In this document: positions 26,689-36,140 of the stretch, piece by piece
Layout: the number at the start of each line of letters is the position of its first letter
How positions within the stretch are numbered: position 1 is the first letter of the stretch
NCBI RefSeq assembly: GCF_007786475.1
Contig: NZ_VNJJ01000007.1
Coordinates: forward strand, 1-63,942
Origin: Cohnella terricola
GTDB lineage: Bacteria > Bacillota > Bacilli > Paenibacillales > Paenibacillaceae
Length of the DNA: 63,942 bases
Direction: 5' to 3'
Made by a program: the position numbers and the translations under genes
The notes under the pieces: generated by a model
Told to the model about the DNA's origin: nothing
What the model saw: only the letters and a program-made list of their open reading frames with translations
The model's database searches: none

Positions 26689-27585
26689 TCAGTTCTTCAA
26701 ATAATAATCGCCTTCCAGATCACGCAGAAGATCCGTATGCTCGGGCTTCCAGCCGAGCAGTTCTTGGGTTAGCTTACTCGAAGCTTGAATGTTCTGCGAT
26801 GCGAAATGCGTCAACCAACCAAAGTGTTCGCGAGCCTCTTCCGCAGACTTGCTAGCTACAGGAAGATCGAGGCGACGCCCTACGACATCTGCGATTTCGC
26901 GAAAAGAAACGCCTTCCTCGCCGATGGCGTGCAGCTTGGAGCCCGCAGGAGCATCAAGCGCCAGTCTGAAAAGTCGTGCGGCATCCAGTCGGTGCACGGC
27001 GGACCAGCGGTTGGAGCCTTCGCCCACATATGCCGAGACACCTGTGCGCCGAGCGACATTAATCAGTGCCGGAACAAAGCCGCCGCGGTCGCCATCGCCG
27101 TGTACCGAAGGCGGGAGCCTCAACACGGATACGCGCACCCCTTTGGAAGCCAAGGAAAGAGCCTCATCTTCAGAAGCGATGCGGTGCTTGCCTGCCGTGT
27201 TGGCATCGGGAGCATCTTCCTCTGTTCCGACTCGTCCCGGTGCAAGGTGAGCAATTACCGACGTAACAACCAAAGGACGGCCCGAACCGGCAAGCGTCTC
27301 CCCGAAAGTCTGAACGGCATGCAGGTCCGTTACTCCGGCATTCGCCATGTTCGAAAAATCGTGGTTAAAGGCAGTATGAATGACGCCATCCGATGCTTCG
27401 GCACCGCTTCTCAGGCTATCCAGATCATCCAAAGAACCACGGTGCACGGACGCTCCGGCTTTAAGCAGAGAGCTGGCTGCTTCATCCGAGCGAGCCAGGC
27501 CAACGACTTCGTGTCCTGCGTTTAACAATTCGCCCACGACGGCAGAGCCGATAAACCCAGTCGCTCCTGTTACAAAAATACGCAC
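26689..27585 (-). CDS. NAD(P)-dependent SDR, epimerase-like
   Basis: 298 residues. N-terminal Rossmann glycine motif GATGFIGSAV marks an extended SDR of the NAD-dependent epimerase group; it also has IHTAFNHDF and VLRLPPSVHGDGDRGGF. The YxxxK catalytic pair is not obvious: the expected region reads ANTAGKHR, so this is an atypical member (some such proteins lack the Tyr). Substrate unknown. GTG start with GAGGAGG eight bases upstream. Monocistronic, opposite to the SLH gene. Confidence 0.87.
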   Translation of the reverse strand: MRIFVTGATGFIGSAVVGELLNAGHEVVGLARSDEAASSLLKAGASVHRGSLDDLDSLRSGAEASDGVIHTAFNHDFSNMANAGVTDLHAVQTFGETLAGSGRPLVVTSVIAHLAPGRVGTEEDAPDANTAGKHRIASEDEALSLASKGVRVSVLRLPPSVHGDGDRGGFVPALINVARRTGVSAYVGEGSNRWSAVHRLDAARLFRLALDAPAGSKLHAIGEEGVSFREIADVVGRRLDLPVASKSAEEAREHFGWLTHFASQNIQASSKLTQELLGWKPEHTDLLRDLEGDYYLKN

Positions 27586-27749
27586 TAAGAGATCCTCCTC
27601 TGTAAACCAGAATTTACTTGAGCCGCCGGAATGATCGACTTGCGATCGAAACTCGCGGTTACAAGGTTATCTTCATTTTAGAACGCATTCTGTCCCGATA
27701 ATTGCCTGTTCTGCTTCACTTATTGCCTATTCCGACGAAGGTCTGATCC

Positions 27750-27785
27750 AAAAAAAAGAACCGGCAGTTCACACCGCTCGGCTCC
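27750..27785 (-). terminator. Probable terminator of the GLUG/SLH gene
   Basis: Imperfect GAGCCGAGCGGT / ACTGCCGGTTC stem on the minus strand followed by eight T. It lies just after the stop codon of the 1165-residue protein. Confidence 0.55.
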
Positions 27786-27794
27786 GTATATTTT

Positions 27795-30700
27795 TTAATT
27801 AGCTGCTTTTTCCAGCATTCTCAGCAGAACCGTTACCGCTTCCGCTCGGGAAGCCTCGGCGTCGGCCTGGAATCGGTTCAAGCCCGTCCCGCCGATGATA
27901 CCGAGATTCTTCATAGCGGCCGCGGCGCCCCTCGCCCATTCTGGGATGATCTTGTCGTCCGTAAAGCCGGTTACATCCGTCTTCTCGATCGTCAATTTGA
28001 GAGCTTTAGCGAGCATTGCCACCATCTCGGCACGGGTAATCTTCGCGTCCGGGCGGAAAGTACCGTCCGAGTAGCCACTGATGATACCGGCTTGTACCGC
28101 TTGCGCGACCTCTTGCCGCGCCCAAGCCTGAATGTCCGCCTCGTCCCCGAACTTCAAGGTCTCGCTTTCTCCTTTCAGCTTTAACGCCTTGATCAGCATG
28201 ACCGCGAATTCCGCGCGAGTTACTTTCTGATTCGGCTTAAACGTACCGTCCGGATAACCGCTCACGATTCCGCTCCCAACGGCTTGCCGGATGCTTGCCG
28301 CTGCCCAGTGGCCAGCAATATCACTGAAGTTAGTCGGACTCGCGCCTGTCGAAGGATCTTTAGGCGGCGTATCGCTCTTTATATCAACAGCGAAAACCGC
28401 GAACTTCCCAAAGTGATCGACCTCTACGGAGATGCGACCGCGATCGACCTTGCCACCGGCGATCTCCACCCACGACTTCTTCGCTTCGTCATAATAGAAC
28501 ACGGCTGCCTTTTGGTTATTTTTTAAGCCCGCCGAATTGAATGAAATGATCATCGTTGCCGGCTTCTTGAAATTTTCCGGGAAGTTTTTCGTGATATCGA
28601 AGATCGAGCTGATTTTTACCTGTTGCTGGGTCAAAAGCTTTTGAGCGTTCAGTATTTTTTCTATCGTGATCGTCAGCTCTTTGTCCGTCGCATCGGGCGG
28701 GACGATGATCGTGATCTCTTCCTCCAAGCTGACTTGGCCCGCTTTGCCTGCCGGAAGCGTCAGTTTGCCGTTCGTTGACGTAGACGACGGAACCGGACCG
28801 CCGCCACCACCACCGCTATTGCCGCTTGTCGCAGCCCATTTGGCAAACAATACCGTATTATTGGCGATAGCAAAAGTTTGATTAGCGGCGTAGTCCGTTC
28901 CTTTCCCGTCCGCTTGCGAATTCCATCCTTGGAACGTATAGCCCGTCATTGTCAGACTGCCTGTGTTGCCTAATACCGATACCGCTGCTCCCGATACATA
29001 TGCGCCGCTGTCGGTAGGAACGCTGCCTCCCGTGTGTCCGTTGCCGTCGTACGTCACAGTATAGGTCGGAATAGCCTTCCACTGTGCATACAAAGTGACA
29101 TCTTCCGTCCCCATCTCGAAGGTATCGCCGACGGCATAGCTTGTCCCTTGTCCGTCCGCTTGCGTATTCCAGCCAACGAACTTGTAACCCGTCCTCGCCA
29201 GATCGCCCATATTGCGCAGTACGGTAACTGTCTCTCCCTCTTCGTACGCATTGATGTCGATCGGAACGTCACCATCCGTACTTTCATTGTCGTCATAGGT
29301 CACAGTAAAGGTAGGAATGGCGGGAATGAGTTCCCATTGCGCGTACAACGTGACGTCTTCCGTTCCCATCGTAAAGGTCGAGCCCGGCGCATACTTTGTC
29401 CCTTGGCCATCCGCTTGCGTATTCCATCCGACGAACCTGTGGTCTGTCTTCGACAGATCGCCCATATTGCGCAGTACGGTAACCGTCTCTCCCTCTTCGT
29501 ACGCATTGATGTCGATCGGAACGTAACCATCCGTACTTTCATTGTCGTCATAGGTCACAGTAAAGGTAGGAATGGTGGGAGTAAGCACCCATTGCGCGTA
29601 CAGCGTGACGTTCTCGGTCCCCACCGCAAAAGCCGTATTCGACGGATACCTCACGCCTTGTCCGTCCGCCTGCGTATTCCATCCGGCGAACGTAAAGCCC
29701 GGATTCGTCAGACCGCCTAGGCCCGCCATGATTGCCTTTGTCCCCGGCGGATTCAATTGATTGACGGGAGCGGTTCCGGAGCCTCCGTTGGCGTCATAAA
29801 CGATCGTAAATAACGGAGACCGGCGTAAGTAAGGATATCCGTTATTCTTCTCTTCTGCGATGCTCCACGAAATTGTGAAATCCCATCCCGCATATTCGTT
29901 TTGCGTCTTCATTTTATCGGATGATTTGCCCTCGCCTTTATTCTCATCCTGCATTCCCGTTGTATCCATATCGTAGTAGGAAGACCCAATGCCGTTGTTG
30001 GTATCCGACCCCACGAGCCCGCCGACACGGTCCGTGCCCGTTACCGATCCCGTGGCATAGGAGTGTTCAATAATCGCATCATTATGGCCTACAAGACCGC
30101 CGACTTCGTTGACTCCTGTCGCGGCCCCCGCGGCATAAGATCTAGTAATCGTACCTTGGTTGATCCCCGCGAGCCCGCCGACACGGTCCGTGCCCGTTAC
30201 CGCTCCGGTGGCATAGGAGTCCCCGATATGATTCGATGCAGCATTAAAGCCTACCAGCCCACCGACTTCATTTCGTGCCTGTACGTCACCCGAGGCATAG
30301 GAGCCGGTAACGCTTCCCGAGTTAAATCCCAGAAGGCCCCCGACATGATCTCCCCCCTCTACATTTCCCGTGGCATAAGAGTTCGTAACGGAACCATTGC
30401 TGGCGTTCACGCTGATCAGACCGCCGACGTTGTCGCCAATCCCGTTACTCTTTACCTTTCCCGTGGCATAAGAATTCGATATGGAGCCTCCGTTATTGTA
30501 ACTGACCAGCCCGCCCGCGCCATACTGGCTGCTCGTTACGTCGCCCGTGGCATGGGAATTAGCGATCGATCCGTTATTCTTGCCCGCAAGCCCGCCGACA
30601 TCGCTGCGGCCTGTTACGGTTCCGGAGGCATAGGAGTCCGTAATGACATTTGTATTTTCTCCGACCAGACCGCCGACATTATCGCCATCGCCTATTAAAT

Positions 30701-31292
30701 CACTTGAAGCATAAGAGTTCGAAATCGTAGCGTAGTTATAACCCGCCAACCCGCCGACGGCAGTATTCCCTTCTACCGTTCCCGAGGCATAAGAGCCCGC
30801 AATGGATCCCTTGCTAACTCCGACGAGACTGCCGACGCCGTTACCGCCTATTACAGTCGCATCGACTAAACCAACATTTTTTATTGTAGAGCCTATCTCG
30901 GTAAATCCGAATAATCCCTGATAATTATCGTTAGGCCTATTTACGAATAAACCTTTAATCGTCCACCCGTCTCCATCGAACGTACCGGCAAAGCCCCCGC
31001 CTCCCGATCCGATCGGCTCCCATCCCTCGCCGCCGTTATATCCCGCGCCTCCGGACGCGAGATAGTCCGTCAAATCGATATCATCGATCAGCTTAAAGTT
31101 CTCGCCCAAATGATTCTTGACCAGACTTAGTTGCTCCGCGGTTTCAATCTCGAAAGGAGAACCGGCCGAACCGTCTCCGCCCGCAAACCCCGGAGCCGCA
31201 TATACGCTTTGCGGGGATGTCATGAGCACCGTGCCAAGGAATACCGCCGATGCCAATACGTAGTTGAAACCTTTCCTCATTCTTTTGAACAT
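27795..31292 (-). CDS. SLH surface protein with GLUG and InlB-type (Flg_new) repeats
   Basis: About 1165 residues. Signal peptide (YVLASAVFLGTVLMTSPQSV then YAAPG). Residues about 100-440 hold about a dozen GLUG repeats of the form GGLVGxN then xSYAxGxVxG, which build a beta-helix. Then four Listeria-Bacteroides/InlB B-repeats (FVGWNTQADGQGT, YAQW), a Gly/Ser linker, a ZU5-like beta domain (VSLEEEITIIVPPDATDKEL) and three C-terminal SLH domains (SGIVSGYPDGTFKPNQKVTR and two more). The ATG used has GGGAGGG seven bases upstream, itself inside an alternative ATG five codons earlier. Wall-anchored adhesin-type protein; individual ligands unknown. Confidence 0.93.
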   Translation of the reverse strand: MFKRMRKGFNYVLASAVFLGTVLMTSPQSVYAAPGFAGGDGSAGSPFEIETAEQLSLVKNHLGENFKLIDDIDLTDYLASGGAGYNGGEGWEPIGSGGGGFAGTFDGDGWTIKGLFVNRPNDNYQGLFGFTEIGSTIKNVGLVDATVIGGNGVGSLVGVSKGSIAGSYASGTVEGNTAVGGLAGYNYATISNSYASSDLIGDGDNVGGLVGENTNVITDSYASGTVTGRSDVGGLAGKNNGSIANSHATGDVTSSQYGAGGLVSYNNGGSISNSYATGKVKSNGIGDNVGGLISVNASNGSVTNSYATGNVEGGDHVGGLLGFNSGSVTGSYASGDVQARNEVGGLVGFNAASNHIGDSYATGAVTGTDRVGGLAGINQGTITRSYAAGAATGVNEVGGLVGHNDAIIEHSYATGSVTGTDRVGGLVGSDTNNGIGSSYYDMDTTGMQDENKGEGKSSDKMKTQNEYAGWDFTISWSIAEEKNNGYPYLRRSPLFTIVYDANGGSGTAPVNQLNPPGTKAIMAGLGGLTNPGFTFAGWNTQADGQGVRYPSNTAFAVGTENVTLYAQWVLTPTIPTFTVTYDDNESTDGYVPIDINAYEEGETVTVLRNMGDLSKTDHRFVGWNTQADGQGTKYAPGSTFTMGTEDVTLYAQWELIPAIPTFTVTYDDNESTDGDVPIDINAYEEGETVTVLRNMGDLARTGYKFVGWNTQADGQGTSYAVGDTFEMGTEDVTLYAQWKAIPTYTVTYDGNGHTGGSVPTDSGAYVSGAAVSVLGNTGSLTMTGYTFQGWNSQADGKGTDYAANQTFAIANNTVLFAKWAATSGNSGGGGGGPVPSSTSTNGKLTLPAGKAGQVSLEEEITIIVPPDATDKELTITIEKILNAQKLLTQQQVKISSIFDITKNFPENFKKPATMIISFNSAGLKNNQKAAVFYYDEAKKSWVEIAGGKVDRGRISVEVDHFGKFAVFAVDIKSDTPPKDPSTGASPTNFSDIAGHWAAASIRQAVGSGIVSGYPDGTFKPNQKVTRAEFAVMLIKALKLKGESETLKFGDEADIQAWARQEVAQAVQAGIISGYSDGTFRPDAKITRAEMVAMLAKALKLTIEKTDVTGFTDDKIIPEWARGAAAAMKNLGIIGGTGLNRFQADAEASRAEAVTVLLRMLEKAAN

Positions 31293-31412
31293 TCTCTTCC
31301 CTCCCATTAATCGAGCCAGTTTCTCGGTTTATCGCCAAAGTATGGCAACTATCGCCAGAATATCAAACCGTTCTCCCAAATTACTCCCAAGATCGCCTTC
31401 GCAAGCAATAAC

Positions 31413-31446
31413 GCAAAAAAAACAGAGGGATGCCGATCCCTCCGTT
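31413..31446 (-). terminator. Terminator of the two-component operon
   Basis: On the minus strand GAGGGATCGGCATCCCTC forms a 6-bp stem followed by TGTTTTTTTT. It lies about 35 bases after the regulator stop. Confidence 0.75.
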
Positions 31447-31479
31447 CCTGCTCCTGATCGAATATACGATTCGAATTCC

Positions 31480-32619
31480 CTACGCTTCCGTCGACGCCGT
31501 GGCGAATTTAGCCGCCAGCTTCCGGATCTCCTGCGAGGGGGCTATGCCAAGCTCGCTCTCCATTCTTCTGACATGCTGCTCGTATTGCGCGCGAAGAGGA
31601 CCCGCTTCCCCGTCATCGGCATACAAGCGAAGAAGCTCGCCCGTCATTTCCTCGTCCAGCGGGGCATAGGACAAGTAGACGCGCAGCGCCTCTTTCGCCG
31701 CCGCACGATCTCCGCTTCGACGATAATAGGCGGTCATCATGCGGGCAAGACCTGCTTGCTGCGCCGAAATCTCGGCGGCGAGACCCGCGCTCCAGACATA
31801 GTCCTTGCCTCCGAACAGAGGTCCGGCATGGGACCGAAGCAGCTTGTCGCCTTCCGGCGCATTTCGCTCGTCGATCTCCGCCGTACCGTTCATGAAGTCC
31901 CGGAATCGCTCCAGATCCGAGAAACCGGGGGACATCCGCAAATGATAACCTTCGTTGCTATTGGATAAGTCTACGCCCACTCCCGCGTCCTTTAGCGCTT
32001 TTTTTAACCGGTAGACGGTGTTATGCACATTATGGAGCGCGCGGTCTTCATCCAGATCGGGCCAGAGCAGGTCGGCCAGCTGCCATTTGCCCACTAGCCG
32101 GTTCGGATAGGCAAGCAAATAAGCGAACAGCTCCTCCGTCTTTCGGGTCGGCCAGTTCATCGGGCTTCCGTCTTGACCCCGAGTTTGGAACGTGCCGAAG
32201 CAACGAACGGTCGCTTCCTCTTTATCCGCGCTAACAGGATTAAGCGCCGAGCGCATGGCGTGAATCTTCGATAGTCTTGCCACGACCCGCTCCAACGCCT
32301 CAGGGGTGACCGGCTTCAGCAAATAATCGACCGCGCTGACGCGGAAGGCTTCTACCGCATAACCCGGATAAGCCGTCGTGAACACGATTTGAAGCTCCTC
32401 GTTTTGCATTCTAAGCTTGTCCGCAAGCTCAATGCCGCCCATCTTCGGCATTTCGATATCGAGGAAAACGGCGTCGGGCTTCAACTCCTCATGACTTTCT
32501 AACGCGGTGATCGGACTGGTGAACGCCCCGACGACGTTCAACAGCGGTTGCTGTCCGACAAGCCTCTCCATCAGATCCAAAATCGGCTTCTCGTCTTCTA
32601 CAATCATGACGTTCAGCAA
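31480..32619 (-). CDS. Response regulator with OmpR-like HTH and BTAD (SARP-like)
   Basis: 379 residues: receiver domain (Asp in DAVFLDIEMPKMGG, Lys in YLLKPV), a winged helix of the SARP/OmpR type (KTEELFAYLLAYPNRLVGKW, HNTVYRLKKAL) and a bacterial transcriptional activation domain of TPR-like helices to the end (ALRVYLSYAPLDEEMTGELL). This REC-HTH-BTAD order is found in Paenibacillaceae next to 7TMR kinases, as here. The ATG overlaps the kinase gene end by 7 bases, so the two are co-translated. Targets unknown; the neighbouring GLUG/SLH gene is a candidate. Confidence 0.9.
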   Translation of the reverse strand: MLNVMIVEDEKPILDLMERLVGQQPLLNVVGAFTSPITALESHEELKPDAVFLDIEMPKMGGIELADKLRMQNEELQIVFTTAYPGYAVEAFRVSAVDYLLKPVTPEALERVVARLSKIHAMRSALNPVSADKEEATVRCFGTFQTRGQDGSPMNWPTRKTEELFAYLLAYPNRLVGKWQLADLLWPDLDEDRALHNVHNTVYRLKKALKDAGVGVDLSNSNEGYHLRMSPGFSDLERFRDFMNGTAEIDERNAPEGDKLLRSHAGPLFGGKDYVWSAGLAAEISAQQAGLARMMTAYYRRSGDRAAAKEALRVYLSYAPLDEEMTGELLRLYADDGEAGPLRAQYEQHVRRMESELGIAPSQEIRKLAAKFATASTEA

Positions 32620-35600
32620 TTCGGCTCCCCTCCGTCCGTCTCTCGTTTCGGCAAATATACGGTTACCCTCGTTCCTTGCTCCAAGGCGGACTCGATGGAT
32701 ATGCTCGTGCCCGACATGGCTTCCAGCCGTCTGCGGACATTGGTCACTCCGATGCCGGACCCATCCGGACGTTCTCCGGATTTTAACCGATAGAGCACAT
32801 CGTCCGCCATGCCGACGCCGTCGTCGAGAACGTCAAACCGGATGTACCCGTTCCCGTCCGCAACCGATAACGTCACGGTTCCTACGCCGTCTTTTTCAAA
32901 GATGCCATGCCGTATCGCATTCTCGACGAACGGTTGGATCGTAAGAGATGGAATGACCACCGATTCTAGCCCGGGATCCTGCTGCAGCTTGAAGGAAAGA
33001 CGGTCGCCGAACCGCGCCTTCTCGATCTCCACATAAGCCTGAATGAGCTCCAATTCAACGCTAAGCGGTACAAATAGCGTGTGAAGATCCCGCTGAAACA
33101 CCATTCGCAAATAGCGGCTCAGCATCGAGAGCAGATAAGCGGCTTTTGCTCCGTCCGTATAGCAGAAGGAAATAATGCTGCTGATCGCGTTGTATAGAAA
33201 ATGCGGCTTGATCTGTGCTTGAAGGAACGCGATCTCATTGCGGATGGCTTGATCCATCGAGGTCTTCATCGACAATAACGTCCGAACCCGGGCAGCCAAC
33301 GTCTTCGCGTCGAACGGCTTGGCGATGAAGTCGTTTCCTCCTGCCCGGAAACATAGCTCGATATCATGCAGGGAATCCTTCACGGTGGCGAACAGGATCG
33401 GCAACTCGAGCACCGAGCGCGTTTCCCGCACTGTCCGGCATAGGTCGATCCCCGAAATCTCGGGCATCATGACGTCGAGAATCATCAGATCGATATGCGG
33501 GAAAGCTTCGAGCTTACGAAGCGCCTCCTTCGCGGAAAAAGCCGTAATCACGTTGTATTCGTCGCCCAGCAGATTGAGTAGAATTCTTACGTTGGACGCC
33601 TCGTCGTCAACGATCATCACGGTATTCTCCCTCATCGGGTCGACGATATCCAACTGCGTATGAACCGCAGCGGCGATCTCGCTTCTCGCTTCCGCTGAAA
33701 ATGAAGCCGATAAGGAAGCTGCTTCCCTGCCTTCCTGTGCGAGGGGGAGCGTAAAGGTCATCCGCGTGCCTTGTCCCGGTTCGGACCGCTCGACGAAAAT
33801 ACGGCCCCCCATCCTCTCGATCAATTGACGGCCGATATAAAGCCCCAGCCCCATTCCCGTGTAACCGTCGTTCGGCATGGCTTGATCCGCCTGTTCGAAG
33901 TAGCCGAATATTGCTTCGTGGAGATCGGGCGAAATGCCGATCCCCGTATCCTCGACGGATACGCTCAGCCAGCCTTCCGCCGATGCGGCGTCGATCTCGA
34001 TATGGCCCATTTTCGTATGCTTAATGGCATTGTGAATCAGGTTGTACAACACCTGCCGCACCCGATTCTCATCCGCAGCGGCCAAAGCGCCGGGTGGAAT
34101 ACGGTTCACCCACCGTACTTCCTTGCCGGCCAGCTCGAATTCCAGCACCTGAAACGCCGTCTCCGCGGCGACCCGGAGATCCACGGCTGTTTGGCTCAGT
34201 TGAAGATCGCCATGCTTCAAGCGAACGACATCGACCAGATCGTTCACGAGCGCCGAAAGCTTAGTAGAGGTATCCTGAATAAGAGACAGCTCCGTGCGCT
34301 GCCTATCGGTTAAATCGCCGGCTTTGCCGTCCAGCAAATAAGAAGCGATGCTCTGGATGCCGTGCAGCGGCGTTTTCAACTCGTGCGACGTATTCGCCAG
34401 GAACTCGTCCTTCAGCTTGTCGCGAACGAGCAGCTGCTCCGTCAGCTTCTCGGTCTGCTCCGTTGCATGCGTCAGTCGCAGCGCGAGCAAGGTGTTCATG
34501 AACATGATGACTGCTAGGAAAGCAATCCGCCGCCCGAAGTCAGTCTGTACCCAGTCGAGCGAGTAAAGCACTCCCACCAGCAGGACCATGATGACGGAGA
34601 CCAGCATTCCGATCACCAGTATGGTTTCCTTGCGCTCCAGCTTCCCATCCTTCTTCACGTAAAGTCTGATGGCTCGGTATAAATAGAAAGCAACCGCCAG
34701 CGTGACGTAATCCCAAGGCAGATTGCCGGTCTTGGAATATACCTCGTAAGGCAATACAAGCACGGCTCCCAAATAGATGCCGATCGGAGATAGCAGCACG
34801 GCGAGATGTCTGCGTGTAAGCAGCTTGCCGTCCAAGTAATAAAGGAAGATCGCTAAGACGGCAATGTTCGAGAATCCGCCCAAGTTATACATCTTGTGAT
34901 ACGCTTCGCTTGAAATGCCAGGCACAAGCTGCAGTACGAGCTTGTCTCCGTCCAGTACGACCAACACCAGAAAGGTAAGGAAGTAAAGTCCGCTGTAAAG
35001 GTACGCCTTGTCTTTCATACGCATGGCGTAAATGCTGAGGTGGTACCCTCCGAAAAGTAGCAAGATGAACAGTCCGAAAAATTCGAAAGCAAATAAAATG
35101 CGGTCCGACCGGAGAATATCGGCCTGCGACCCGAAATATAAATCCTCGAATCCTCCGCCATTAGATAACGTAAAATTCGCAACCTGCAAGACGACTTCCA
35201 TTTCCGGCCCTTGTATCGTAGTAAACGTGCTGTATGGCTTATTTTCAGCAATATAGTTTTGGCTCTCGGCAGCCGGGGTGCCTCCATGGCCAAGCAAAAG
35301 ACCGTTCACGTAAAGGCGATGCGCCGAGTTGACGTTGGATACCCGCAAGCCATAGTTGCCGCCCCCGGTCTCATTCAACTTCACGATCAAGCGATAGGTT
35401 CCGTATTTCGCCTGGCTTGCTTCGTCGGCAGGGTTGCTGCCGTACCATGCATTTGGAATATCGGCGTAGATGGAAGGCGTGTCCGCCGCGCGCCCATTGC
35501 GGAAATCATCCGGCGTAAAAAGCTCATTCGGGTAGAATACCCATTCCCCGTTAAGAGGGATGAAGCTTTTGCTGCCGAAATCCCATTGGCTCAGATCAAG

Positions 35601-35750
35601 TACGCCCTGCCGCGCTTCCGGAGCCGTCCGGTCGGGAATGGTATATTGATAGATAGCCGTCAGAATAACGAACGAAAACAGTGGAATCAACGCGAGCCCC
35701 GCCGCCCGGTAACCGAAACGCATTCCTCGTCGCAAGCTCAAGCTTCGCAT
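32613..35750 (-). CDS. 7TMR-DISM hybrid kinase with two kinase modules
   Basis: About 1045 residues. TM1, an extracellular 7TMR-DISMED2-like beta domain (WDFGSKSFIPLNGEWVFYP; YGLRVSNVNSAHRLYVNG), seven TM segments (about 225-420), HisKA with phospho-His in NTSHELKTPLHGI, HATPase (DTGIGI, GMGLGLYIG), a receiver (LMILDVMMPEISG), and a second LytS-type kinase (AQIKPHFLYNAISSI, with final HATPase DDGVGM). It thus carries two His and one Asp phosphorylation sites and signals to the overlapping SARP-like regulator. The start chosen has AGGAGG seven bases upstream; the ATG five codons earlier overlaps that site. Confidence 0.92.
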   Translation of the reverse strand: MRSLSLRRGMRFGYRAAGLALIPLFSFVILTAIYQYTIPDRTAPEARQGVLDLSQWDFGSKSFIPLNGEWVFYPNELFTPDDFRNGRAADTPSIYADIPNAWYGSNPADEASQAKYGTYRLIVKLNETGGGNYGLRVSNVNSAHRLYVNGLLLGHGGTPAAESQNYIAENKPYSTFTTIQGPEMEVVLQVANFTLSNGGGFEDLYFGSQADILRSDRILFAFEFFGLFILLLFGGYHLSIYAMRMKDKAYLYSGLYFLTFLVLVVLDGDKLVLQLVPGISSEAYHKMYNLGGFSNIAVLAIFLYYLDGKLLTRRHLAVLLSPIGIYLGAVLVLPYEVYSKTGNLPWDYVTLAVAFYLYRAIRLYVKKDGKLERKETILVIGMLVSVIMVLLVGVLYSLDWVQTDFGRRIAFLAVIMFMNTLLALRLTHATEQTEKLTEQLLVRDKLKDEFLANTSHELKTPLHGIQSIASYLLDGKAGDLTDRQRTELSLIQDTSTKLSALVNDLVDVVRLKHGDLQLSQTAVDLRVAAETAFQVLEFELAGKEVRWVNRIPPGALAAADENRVRQVLYNLIHNAIKHTKMGHIEIDAASAEGWLSVSVEDTGIGISPDLHEAIFGYFEQADQAMPNDGYTGMGLGLYIGRQLIERMGGRIFVERSEPGQGTRMTFTLPLAQEGREAASLSASFSAEARSEIAAAVHTQLDIVDPMRENTVMIVDDEASNVRILLNLLGDEYNVITAFSAKEALRKLEAFPHIDLMILDVMMPEISGIDLCRTVRETRSVLELPILFATVKDSLHDIELCFRAGGNDFIAKPFDAKTLAARVRTLLSMKTSMDQAIRNEIAFLQAQIKPHFLYNAISSIISFCYTDGAKAAYLLSMLSRYLRMVFQRDLHTLFVPLSVELELIQAYVEIEKARFGDRLSFKLQQDPGLESVVIPSLTIQPFVENAIRHGIFEKDGVGTVTLSVADGNGYIRFDVLDDGVGMADDVLYRLKSGERPDGSGIGVTNVRRRLEAMSGTSISIESALEQGTRVTVYLPKRETDGGEPNC

Positions 35751-36102
35751 TGTCAACCTCCTCATTCCCTCTTAGACTCCAAAACGCTCATACGCGGATT
35801 TTACCACAGCATTCTCCCAAAATCCTCACAAGCAAGCAAAAACCGTCTTCGGCGTCAAAATGCTCTTCGGATGGGGATCTCGCCTAAACCGCCGATGCTA
35901 ACGGAACTGACAGCACTTAATTGCCCCGTCATTCGCTGAATATCATTCTAACGGAACTGGCAGCCGTTATTCGCCCGAAAAAGGCCGGATTCATGCCTTT
36001 CTAAGCACAATAAGGTCTCTGACTTCCGCTAGATTTTGTAATACGTTGATTTCAACGAAATAGCGACGCTGATTTCCGTTAGAGTTTGCCGCCGTCCGCA
36101 TT
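35751..36102. other. Intergenic region holding dispersed element copy A
   Basis: About 350 bases upstream of the kinase operon. The first 140 bases (35751-35895) probably contain its promoter; the rest is the four-part dispersed element. No gene was seen. Confidence 0.6.
35896..36084. repeat. Dispersed four-part palindromic element, copy A
   Basis: Two direct sub-units (CTAACGGAACTGACAGCACT at 35898; CTAACGGAACTGGCAGCCGT at 35948) are followed by two inverted ones (GGTCTCTGACTTCCGCTAGA; GCGACGCTGATTTCCGTTAG). The element can fold on itself and has near-identical relatives at 41779-41967 and 47762-47950. Core motif CTARCGGAA in all four sub-units. Confidence 0.92.
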
Positions 36103-36140
36103 CAAAAAAAAGCAGATCCCCCTATATCGGGGGATCCGCG
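36103..36140 (-). terminator. Terminator of the aminopeptidase gene
   Basis: GCGGATCCCCC / GGGGGATCTGC hairpin on the minus strand followed by TTTTTTT, starting one base after the stop codon. Confidence 0.9.

Noticed and set aside
27586..27749. Repeated ATTGCCTGTTC/ATTGCCTATTC upstream of the SDR gene
   Set aside because: Only two short imperfect copies 30 bases apart; could be a regulator site but too weak to call.
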